Source: Thiohalocapsa sp963704155 (GTDB taxonomy: Bacteria; Pseudomonadota; Gammaproteobacteria; Chromatiales; Chromatiaceae). From it: 64,000 nt of DNA. Every line of letters begins with the position of its first letter. The first letter of the stretch is position 1. The notes under the pieces are model-generated. The model worked only from the letters and a program-made list of their open reading frames with translations. It was not told the DNA's origin and ran no database searches. The translations under genes were made by a program, and so were the position numbers. Location of the stretch: assembly GCA_963704155.1 (NCBI GenBank), contig CAVPHF010000036.1:1-64000 (forward strand), read 5' to 3'. Of this stretch, positions 39,424 to 46,907 are shown piece by piece.

Positions 39424-40203
39424 ATGGCGCCGCAAGAGAATCCTATCTGGCAACGGACCCGCATCCTGGTTGGTGAGCCAGGCATCGAGCGCCTGTCGGC
39501 CGCGCGGGTCTTGCTGGCGGGACTCGGCGGCGTCGGCTCCTTCGCCGCCGAGGCACTTGCCCGTGCCGGTATCGGCGAGCTGACCATCGCCGATCACGAT
39601 ACGGTTGCGGCCTCTAACCTGAATCGCCAGCTCTGCGCGCTGAATGGCACGCTCGGCCGCAAGAAGGCGGAGGTCATGGCCGAGCGCATCGCTGACATCA
39701 ACCCTTGCTGCCGCGTGCGGGTCATCGATGACTTTCTCACCGTCGATGCGCTGCCAATGATCGTGAATCAGGGTGCGGACGGGCGCGGCTTCAGCCAGGT
39801 GGTGGATGCGATCGACAGTCTGAGCAGCAAGGTCGCGCTGATTTCCGCCGCCTTGGAGGCGGGCGTGCCCGTGGCTGCGAGCATGGGGGCCGGCGGTAAG
39901 CTGGACCCGACCCGCATCCGCGTGGGGGATCTAATGGACAGCGAGGTCTGCCCCTTGGCCCGCGAAGTGCGTCGGCGGCTGCGTCGGCGCGGCCTCGGGC
40001 GCGGCGTGCTGTCGGTCTGGTCGCTGGAGCGATCGCGCCCGCCGCTACCCCCAGAGGAGACCGGCCGCGGCCGGCCGCGCGCCGTCAACGGCACCGTGAG
40101 CTACATGCCGGCGCTGTTCGGCCTGACGCTGGCGGGGGCGGTGATCCAAGGCATCATCGGCGACGGCGACGCAGCGGTTCATCAGGGTGGCGAGGCGGCC
40201 TAG
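39424..40203 (+). CDS. tcdA: tRNA threonylcarbamoyladenosine dehydratase (TcdA/CsdL)
   Basis: 259 residues of the E1/ThiF superfamily: ATP-binding VLLAGLGGVGSFAAEALARA, the adenylation Arg in ASNLNRQLCAL, then VVDAIDSLSSKVALI and PVAASMGAGGKLDPTRIRVG. TcdA converts t6A37 to its cyclic form ct6A in tRNAs that decode ANN codons. The C-terminal part (NGTVSYMPALFGLTLAGAVI) is family-typical and lacks the Cys pair of ThiF. Confidence 0.92.
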   Translation: MAPQENPIWQRTRILVGEPGIERLSAARVLLAGLGGVGSFAAEALARAGIGELTIADHDTVAASNLNRQLCALNGTLGRKKAEVMAERIADINPCCRVRVIDDFLTVDALPMIVNQGADGRGFSQVVDAIDSLSSKVALISAALEAGVPVAASMGAGGKLDPTRIRVGDLMDSEVCPLAREVRRRLRRRGLGRGVLSVWSLERSRPPLPPEETGRGRPRAVNGTVSYMPALFGLTLAGAVIQGIIGDGDAAVHQGGEAA

Positions 40204-40789
40204 GCCGGATGCGGCAACGTGCGATTCGGGATCGCGACGGTCCTTACTGCGCGGACGGTCGCAGAATCGCGCCTACGGGAATGTCCGGGCTGGTCTATCG
40301 GCCGCTTGGGCTGCTATGGTCGGTCGCCCATATTCCCCGAGCCCTAGATCGCTCTAGGGCAGCAGTGCAGAGGTTTTGAGACCGTCTCTGATCGTTGTCG
40401 TTGTCGTAATCGAGTATCGGCACGACACCGATTACGGATTCGATTACGACAACGACAACGAACGGCCTAAGGATTTCTGCAGTGCGGCACTAGCGCGCCA
40501 AATGGTTGCAAAAGGGCCGAGCGCCAAGGGCCAAAGATGCGCGATCGTGCTGTGGCGCGATCCTCGGCGCTCGGCGCTTGGCCCACTTGAAGACGCCCGC
40601 AGGCCAACAATCGTAGCGCCGTGCTCGCGTCGGTCTGAGGCATCGGCTCGCTAGGGTTGCGAAACCTATCCGGGGCTGGTATGTCGTGCCGACCATTGCC
40701 TAGAACACCAGCCTATCGGCGGTAGCCGGGAAATCTCCTATGACACGGAATCGAAAAGGCGGATCTCCAACACGGACCAAGACCTTGTT
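40204..40789. other. Gene-free region with two long inverted repeats
   Basis: The first pair has 21-bp perfect arms at 40393-40413 and 40440-40460, made of GTTGTCGTTGTCGTAATCG-type sequence, with a 26-nt loop that itself repeats GATTACGG. The second is a GC-rich imperfect pair (about 40515-40545 and 40560-40592, GGGCC-AGCGCC-type). No start codon with a ribosome site is seen before the TTG at 40790. The pair could terminate transcription or be a mobile hairpin family. Confidence 0.6.
40393..40460. repeat. Perfect 21-bp inverted repeat (large hairpin)
   Basis: The left arm starts CGTTGTCGTTGTCGTAATC and the right arm ends CGACAACGACAACG. The arms are fully complementary and carry a GTTGTC micro-repeat. 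It lies 190 bp after the tcdA stop and 330 bp before the next gene. There is no T-tract, so it is not a classical terminator. Confidence 0.7.
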
Positions 40790-42721
40790 TTGAAGACCGC
40801 AAGCATCGCCTACCGCGTCGCCGACTTCCTGCGCCGCTATCCGCCCTTTCAATACCTTAGCGACAGTGAGCTGTTGCAGCTCGTCAACGGCGGGCGCGTC
40901 ATCTTTCACGAAGACGGCGAGCTGGTCTTTGAGCAGGGCCGCAAGCGCTCGCGCTATATCTACGTTATTCAGCAGGGGGTGGTGCGGCTGATCGATGCGC
41001 AGACCGATGGCGAGAGTCTACGCGATGTGCGCGGAGACGGTGATCTGCTCGGTGTTGGCCGTTATCTTGGCATCGGCGAGCATGTCTACACCGCCCGCAC
41101 CGAGACCGATGTCATCCTCTATGCGTTGCCGGCGGACCTGTTCTGGACGCTGGTCAAGCGCCACCCGCGCGCGAGCCGCTTCCTGGCGGCCTACTTCTCG
41201 GCGACCATCATGCCTGCCGGTTTGGAGGCCACGCACGGGCGCGGCGACGAACTGCGGCTCGGGCGGCGTCCGGTCGACTGGATGGCGCACCGGGTCGAGC
41301 CGATGGCGGAGATGCTCAGTGTGACCTGTGATACACCGCTGCGGCAGGTCGCGGCCAGTATCGCCGGTCGTGAAGCGGCGGTCGCCGCGGTGGTGGTTGA
41401 TGACAGCGGCAGCGCGATTGGCCTGATCACGCCGCGCATGCTGAGCGACCAGGTCGCGAGCGGCGCGCTTGCGCCGGATACCCCGGCGCGGGAGCTGATG
41501 CAAAGGGTGCGGGCGGTCGCGGAACCGGGTCTCGAGGCCGGTGCCTACCTGACGCGTATGCTGCAGTTTCAGTCCGAGCATCTGGTCCTGACCGCCGGTG
41601 GCCGCTTCGACGGCCGCGTGCTCGGCTTGTTATCGCGGCGTGACCTGACGCGCACAGAGGGCGCGGCGCCGCTCGCAATCATAGAGGACATCGCGTGCTC
41701 CCACAGTATTCGCGAGCTCACGCAGCTGCGCGCCCAAGGCGAGGCTTTCATCGCCGCCGGACTGACCGACCCGGAGTCGGTGCGTTGGCTGGCGCCCATT
41801 GCCGGCGCCTTCGATGAAGCCGTGCTGCGGCGACTGGTGGGTCTGGTGGAAGGGGCACTGGCAGAGGAGGGGATCGAGAGCCCGGATTTGGATCACTGTT
41901 GGGTATTTTTCGGTTCGGCCGGTCGCAGCGAGCTGCTGACACTCTACGATCTGGACCATGGCCTTGTTTATGACGAGCCGGCGCCGGATCAGCGGCGCGC
42001 CGCCAGGAGCTATTACCTCGAGCTCGGGCGTCGCGTCAGTGCCGGTCTGGCGGCCTGCGGCTTTGTGACCTCTGCCAAGGCGATCGTCGCCGGCCACCCC
42101 AGCGCGTGCCGCTCGCTGGGCGAATGGGAGTACGCCTTCAGCCGCTGGATCACTGATCCGATCGAGAGCTGCGTCTATCGCGCGACGTCGCTCTTCGATC
42201 TGCGTCCGGTGCATGGCGACTGTCGCCTGGTCGATCAGCTGCAGCGCCGCATCCATGGCGTGGAAGCTCGCAATCCGGATTTCGTGCCGCAGTTGGTCAA
42301 GGACTCGATGGCGAATCTGCCGCCGCTGACCTTCTTCCGCGGACTTGTGGTCGACGACGACGGTGGCTACAAAGAGATCCTGGATGTACAGCGCGCGACC
42401 CTGCAGCCGGTGGTCGATATCGCGCGTGCGCTGGCGCTCGACTGCGGCGCCCATGCGGGCACATCCACGCTGGAGCGGCTTCGCTCGGTGACGCCGGCGA
42501 GCGATGCCGCGGGTTTGCTGATGGAAGAGACTGCCGCGGCCTTCCGTAATGCCTTGTATCACCGCGTGCGCACGGGTCTCACCGCCGGCTCCGACGGCAG
42601 CCGTGTGGACCCATCGAAGCTGACCCGGCTGGAACAGAACCTGCTGAAGACCGGCTTTCGCACCGTGCTTGCGCTGATGGAGTATATCGGTCAGCGCTAC
42701 GGCTTGGCGCCGCCGCGTTGA
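40790..42721 (+). CDS. Cyclic-nucleotide-binding/CBS/DUF294 putative nucleotidyltransferase
   Basis: 643 residues from a TTG at 40790. A cNMP-binding-like domain (about 10-140, FHEDGELVFEQGRKRSRYIY) is followed by a CBS pair (about 170-300, MLSVTCDTPLRQVAASIAGR) and then a GlnD-like nucleotidyltransferase domain with GSAGRSELLTLYDLDHGLVY (acidic residues intact) and a DUF294 C-terminal domain. Such proteins are thought to be signal-transducing regulators; in many proteobacteria they sit, as here, ahead of a DnaQ-like exonuclease and near acetate-permease genes. No permease is in view. Confidence 0.88.
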   Translation: MKTASIAYRVADFLRRYPPFQYLSDSELLQLVNGGRVIFHEDGELVFEQGRKRSRYIYVIQQGVVRLIDAQTDGESLRDVRGDGDLLGVGRYLGIGEHVYTARTETDVILYALPADLFWTLVKRHPRASRFLAAYFSATIMPAGLEATHGRGDELRLGRRPVDWMAHRVEPMAEMLSVTCDTPLRQVAASIAGREAAVAAVVVDDSGSAIGLITPRMLSDQVASGALAPDTPARELMQRVRAVAEPGLEAGAYLTRMLQFQSEHLVLTAGGRFDGRVLGLLSRRDLTRTEGAAPLAIIEDIACSHSIRELTQLRAQGEAFIAAGLTDPESVRWLAPIAGAFDEAVLRRLVGLVEGALAEEGIESPDLDHCWVFFGSAGRSELLTLYDLDHGLVYDEPAPDQRRAARSYYLELGRRVSAGLAACGFVTSAKAIVAGHPSACRSLGEWEYAFSRWITDPIESCVYRATSLFDLRPVHGDCRLVDQLQRRIHGVEARNPDFVPQLVKDSMANLPPLTFFRGLVVDDDGGYKEILDVQRATLQPVVDIARALALDCGAHAGTSTLERLRSVTPASDAAGLLMEETAAAFRNALYHRVRTGLTAGSDGSRVDPSKLTRLEQNLLKTGFRTVLALMEYIGQRYGLAPPR

Positions 42722-42725
42722 ACCC

Positions 42726-43409
42726 ATGACGACTCCGATCATTGCGCGCGCTCTCGCCGCCTACCAAGCGGCCTTCGCGGATAGCTGGACGGACGATACG
42801 CCCCTGGAGGAGGTGCGCTTTGTCGTGCTCGACTGTGAGACCACTGGTCTGGATGCACGTCGGCATCGGATCGTCAGCATCGGCGCCATCGGTGTCGCGC
42901 AGTGCCAGATTGCGCTGGGGGATGTGTTCGAGGCATTGCTGCGGGTGCAGTTCAACACGGCGGCGACATTGGTGCACGGTATCACGCGCGCGGAGAGCCG
43001 CGACGGCATGGAAGAGTCAGAGGCCATCGCACGCTTAGTGGACTATCTGGCCGACGGCGTCATCGTCGGTCATCACATCGGCCATGATCTGGCCATGATC
43101 GACGCGGCGCTCGCCAGACACACTGATGCTCGGCTGAGAAGCCGACACCTCGATACCGGCGAGCTGGTCTTGGCGCTGCAGTCAGACGGTGCCTTTGCCG
43201 GTCAGGCGCCGCTGAGAGATCTGTCGCTGGACGGGCTGTGCGAGCGCTTCGGCGTGGTCCCTTATGACCGTCATACCGCGCCCGGCGACGCCTTTCTGAC
43301 CGCACAGGTGTTGTTGCGCCTGCTGCCGATCGCCAGACGTTGCGGCCGCGGCAGCCTAGGCGCCTTGTGCAAGCTGGACTTCCCGACCGGCTCGGCCGCG
43401 TCGGCTTGA
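42726..43409 (+). CDS. DnaQ-like DEDDh 3'-5' exonuclease
   Basis: 227 residues. The ExoI motif is FVVLDCETTGLDARRHRIVS (Asp and Glu), ExoII is VIVGHHIGHDLAMID and ExoIII is HTAPGDAFLTAQVLLRLL (His and Asp). It resembles the epsilon subunit of DNA polymerase III but is the stand-alone form found beside DUF294 regulators. It starts 4 bp after that gene, so the two form one transcription unit. Its physiological substrate is unknown. Confidence 0.9.
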   Translation: MTTPIIARALAAYQAAFADSWTDDTPLEEVRFVVLDCETTGLDARRHRIVSIGAIGVAQCQIALGDVFEALLRVQFNTAATLVHGITRAESRDGMEESEAIARLVDYLADGVIVGHHIGHDLAMIDAALARHTDARLRSRHLDTGELVLALQSDGAFAGQAPLRDLSLDGLCERFGVVPYDRHTAPGDAFLTAQVLLRLLPIARRCGRGSLGALCKLDFPTGSAASA

Positions 43410-43545
43410 GCACCGCCTCGCTGATGACCCCGCGCGGACACCGGATCCTCGGCCGGCGCGACCGCGGCTTTATCTGATCCTGCATCGCGGCTGGACGGCT
43501 TGCTCGCGGTTGCAGCCCGAGCCTGGGATCGGTCAACATGTGTCG

Positions 43546-43566
43546 TTTGACAGAAATCGCCTAAAA
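43546..43566. repeat. Left-end copy of the AAGGCGATT dispersed repeat, inverted
   Basis: TTTGACAGAAATCGCCTAAA is the complement of the left end of the 35501-35667 element (TAAGGCGATTTCTGTCAAA). Similarity does not extend far to the left, so only the terminus remains. Confidence 0.6.
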
Positions 43567-43591
43567 CAACAACGCCTGAGGTGCTGACGCC

Positions 43592-43771
43592 ATGCGCATC
43601 ATCGATGCGGAGAAGCAGGTTCTCGCCGATCTGAGAGATGAGGGGCGGGTGATTGCCGAGAAACAGTATTCGGCCTTCAAGGTCACGACGGTGCGGCATC
43701 CAACGCTCGGGAAGCTGGTGCTGGTTGAAGACGCCAAAGGGAACGGCGCCTTGATCGAGGCGGAGGAATAG
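43592..43771 (+). CDS. Small hypothetical protein (59 aa)
   Basis: A short ORF from the ATG at 43592: MRIIDAEKQVLADLRDEGRV, then KQYSAFKVTTVRHPTLGKLV and LVEDAKGNGALIEAEE. Codon use fits the neighbours, and it ends 1 bp before the TTG of the amylosucrase gene, which suggests co-transcription. It looks like a small alpha/beta protein; no family is recognised. Confidence 0.55.
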   Translation: MRIIDAEKQVLADLRDEGRVIAEKQYSAFKVTTVRHPTLGKLVLVEDAKGNGALIEAEE

Positions 43772-43772
43772 A

Positions 43773-45767
43773 TTGGTCTCGAAAGCAGAACGCATTGTGG
43801 CAGCCGAGGCGCTCCCACATGACGACGAGCCTTGGTTGCGTGAACAGGCGCAGCAGTCGCTGGAGCGGCTGTTGCCGCGTCTCGAGAACCGCTTCCGTGG
43901 GGCGGTCGACGAGGTGGAGTGGATCGCCTTCGTGGAACGTCTCGAGCGCCATTTCCCGAGGCTGTTCAAACGCCTCTATGGCCTCTATGGGCGCCAGTAC
44001 GACTTCTTCTTCCACCTGGAGAGCATCCTGGCCTCCGCCGCGGCGATGTGGATGGCGCGCTCGCCGGAGCTGAAGGCGCTGGACGCCATGCGCGGTTCCG
44101 ATCCAACCTGGTATCAGTCCAACCGCATGGTCGGTGCCATGTGCTATGTGGACCTGTTCGCCGGCGATTTGGCGCGGCTGCGCGAGCGCATCCCGTACCT
44201 GACCGAGATGGGCATCACCTATCTGCACCTGATGCCGCTGTTCAGGAGTCCGAGCGGCGATGATGACGGCGGTTACGCGGTCAGCAGTTACCGCGAGGTG
44301 AGCCCGGAGCTGGGGACAATGGACGAACTCGCCGAGCTGGCCACCGAGCTTCGCCACCACGGCATCTCACTGACGCTGGACTTCGTCTTCAACCACACCA
44401 GCGACGAGCACGAATGGGCAAGGAAGGCATTGGCAGGCGATCGCCGTTATCAGGCCTATTACCGGATGTTCCCCGATCGCACCATGCCGGACCAGTTCGA
44501 GCGCACCATGCCGGAGGTCTTCACCGAGGATCACCCCGGCGCCTTCACTTACCGCACCGGTATCAAGAAGTGGGTCTGGACCACCTTCCACACCTATCAA
44601 TGGGATTTGAACTACGGTAATCCCGAGGTCTTCAACCGGATGTTGGAGGAAATGCTGTTCCTGGCCAATCAGGGCGTCGAGATCTTGCGGCTGGATGCGG
44701 TCGCCTTCGTCTGGAAACGGCTGGGCACCAACTCGCAGAATCTGCCGGAGGCGCACTGGATCATCCAGGCCTTCAATGCGCTGGTCAGCATTGCCGCGCC
44801 GGCCATGGTGTTCAAATCCGAGGCCATCGTGCACCCGGATCAGGTGCGCGAGTACATCAGCACCGGCGAATGTCCGCTGTCTTATAATCCGCAACTGATG
44901 GCGCTGCTGTGGGATGCGTTGGCGACCCGCGACGTGCGCGTGCTGCTGCGTGCCATGCAGAACCGCTATGCCGTCGCCGACGGCTGCGCCTGGGTCAACT
45001 ACGTGCGCAGCCACGATGACATCGGCTGGGCCTTTGCGGATGATGACGTCGCCGCGGTCGGCTTTGAGCCGGGGCCACACCGCAAGTTCCTGACCCGCTT
45101 TTTCACCGGGCAGCACCAGGGCAGTTTCGCCCGCGGAGCGCCGTTTCAGGAGGACCCGGTCACCGGCGATGCCCGCGTTTCCGGCACCTGCGCGTCCTTG
45201 ACCGGGACCGAGAAGGCGCTCGCCGAGAACGACACTGACGAACTCGAGTTTGCCGTGCGGCGCATCCTGCTGATCCACGGCGTCATCATCACCATCGGCG
45301 GCATCCCGTTGATCTATCTTGGCGATGAGATCGCGACCCTGAACAACTACGGCTACGACGCTGATCCGGACAAGCTCGGCGACTCGCGCTGGCTGCATCG
45401 CGGCGCTTTCGACTGGGCGCGCGCAGAGGAACGGCGCGAGATGGAGACCGTGCCCGGGCGCGTCTATCAGGGGCTGCTGCGGCTGCTGCAGGTACGCGGC
45501 CAGAGTCAGGCCTTCTCGCGCGGCGAGACAGAGTTCGTCGACAGCGGCAACAAGCACGTCTTCGGCTTCCTGCGCACCAACGATACGGCCACCGTCTTCG
45601 TGCTTGCCAACTTCAGCGAGCACCGCCAACGCCTGGAGGCCCGCCGGCTGCGCCAGATGGGCATGCGCAAGACCATGGTCGACCTGTTCGCCGGTCAAAC
45701 CATCGTCGCCACCCAGGAACTATTGCTCGAGCCTTACCAGCTGATGATCTTGTCCCGCTATGCCTAG
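43773..45767 (+). CDS. Amylosucrase-family (GH13) enzyme
   Basis: 664 residues. An N-terminal helical domain (about 1-90) is followed by the (beta/alpha)8 barrel: YLTEMGITYLHLMPLF, SLTLDFVFNHTSDEHEWA, the nucleophile Asp in VEILRLDAVAFVWK, the acid Glu in MVFKSEAIVHPDQV and YVRSHDDIGWAF with the third acid. This helical start and WYQSNRMVGAMCYVDLFAG are typical of amylosucrases, which build alpha-1,4-glucan from sucrose. Related sucrose hydrolases cannot be excluded. It starts at a TTG (43773). It may feed or use glycogen in this organism. Confidence 0.88.
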   Translation: MVSKAERIVAAEALPHDDEPWLREQAQQSLERLLPRLENRFRGAVDEVEWIAFVERLERHFPRLFKRLYGLYGRQYDFFFHLESILASAAAMWMARSPELKALDAMRGSDPTWYQSNRMVGAMCYVDLFAGDLARLRERIPYLTEMGITYLHLMPLFRSPSGDDDGGYAVSSYREVSPELGTMDELAELATELRHHGISLTLDFVFNHTSDEHEWARKALAGDRRYQAYYRMFPDRTMPDQFERTMPEVFTEDHPGAFTYRTGIKKWVWTTFHTYQWDLNYGNPEVFNRMLEEMLFLANQGVEILRLDAVAFVWKRLGTNSQNLPEAHWIIQAFNALVSIAAPAMVFKSEAIVHPDQVREYISTGECPLSYNPQLMALLWDALATRDVRVLLRAMQNRYAVADGCAWVNYVRSHDDIGWAFADDDVAAVGFEPGPHRKFLTRFFTGQHQGSFARGAPFQEDPVTGDARVSGTCASLTGTEKALAENDTDELEFAVRRILLIHGVIITIGGIPLIYLGDEIATLNNYGYDADPDKLGDSRWLHRGAFDWARAEERREMETVPGRVYQGLLRLLQVRGQSQAFSRGETEFVDSGNKHVFGFLRTNDTATVFVLANFSEHRQRLEARRLRQMGMRKTMVDLFAGQTIVATQELLLEPYQLMILSRYA

Positions 45768-45852
45768 CGGCTGCCGGAGGCCGCGTCGAACGCGTGCTCG
45801 TTAGTGCCGAGATCGAGCAAAGAGTGGCTAGCCCACATGAGGTCGCCGCGGG

Positions 45853-46431
45853 TCAGGCCGTGTTGCCCGCCTGACCTGAGTCGTCTTTCTTAGCCGGCTT
45901 CCTGTCCGGGCGGCGAAAGGCGAGGCCGCCGCAGTCGGCGCAGGGCGGGATGCGGCCGCTGCGGGTGAAGTGCGTCTCGGCCCCGCACTGGTCGCAGATC
46001 AGCGTGCCCGGTCCCGTAATCTGGCCTGCTTGATAGAGGCTCGCGCGCCGTGCCTGTTGTGCCCACTGGCCGAGCTGCAGGCTGGTCTGATCGGCGACGC
46101 TCGTGAAGGCGTCGAGCAGGCGCCGTTCCATCAGCTCCATATCGAAGCGCCACCATTCGCGAAGATCCTCGCCGGTGTCGGCGATGTAGGCGGCGGCGTC
46201 TTCGATATCGCGCTCGATGTAGTCGGCGATCTTGTGCGCCTCCTCGCGGGTCAGCTCGCCGAGTTCAACCATACTGTCGCGTGCCTTCTCCAGCATGTGG
46301 CGCAGTTTCGGCGCCGATTCACGCGCTTGCTCAATACCTTGTTCAGTGCGCTTGAGCATCTCCTCGTAGGCATCGACCAGATGATCGGCGACACTCTCTT
46401 TGTGGTCGTCTTGCTTGCCCTGCTGGGTCAT
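45853..46431 (-). CDS. YbeL-type zinc-ribbon protein (DUF1451)
   Basis: 192 residues. A long acidic helical region (KESVADHLVDAYEEMLKRTE, LGELTREEAHKIADYIERDI, WWRFDMELMERRLLDAF) ends in a zinc ribbon, LICDQCGAETHFTRSG and PPCADCGGLAFRR. This is the DUF1451 pattern of E. coli YbeL. The function is not known. It is convergent with the amylosucrase gene. Confidence 0.88.
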   Translation of the reverse strand: MTQQGKQDDHKESVADHLVDAYEEMLKRTEQGIEQARESAPKLRHMLEKARDSMVELGELTREEAHKIADYIERDIEDAAAYIADTGEDLREWWRFDMELMERRLLDAFTSVADQTSLQLGQWAQQARRASLYQAGQITGPGTLICDQCGAETHFTRSGRIPPCADCGGLAFRRPDRKPAKKDDSGQAGNTA

Positions 46432-46907
46432 CGTCTTCTCCGGCGTTGGGATAGGTCGTTCGCGCGCCGCCCGTTGCTGTGCCCTCGGCGGTGCATCTTC
46501 GCCAAGTCTGCGCGATGCGGCGAAAATCGCAAGTGGCCGTGACTGCGATTCATGCAGGTTTCGCTGCTGGATCTGTCAGACCGATTCATGCGCGCGCTCT
46601 GCCGGGGCGATGCGGCAGTCGAAAGCGATCTGATCGACCGGGGTGTCGAGGTCTCGACCCGCGGCGCCGATCGGCGGTTGCATCTTTTCCGCGCATGTTG
46701 CGCGCGCTAAACTCCTCGTTTCTCACCGGCTGCGGAATCGGCGGCCTCCCCCGCAACCCCCGTCTCCCGCCGCAGTCGACCGGCGCGGCTCTAAAGAGTG
46801 GCTTACTCGGAGCGTCGCTGATTGTGGCGTCATGTCCCTCGAGCCGTTTCGGCAGGCGCCCGCGCTATCTCTGGCCTCGATCTCACCGCAACAGCAGCAG
46901 TTTTGCC
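46432..46907. other. Upstream region of ppc
   Basis: The frame of ppc is open across this stretch, but no ribosome site supports an earlier start, and the translated extension is low-complexity. It should contain the divergent promoters of ppc and the YbeL-type gene; I cannot place their boxes. Confidence 0.4.

Noticed and set aside
41630..45698. Long minus-strand ORFs opposite the DUF294 and amylosucrase genes
   Set aside because: They are composition-driven shadows without starts or motifs.
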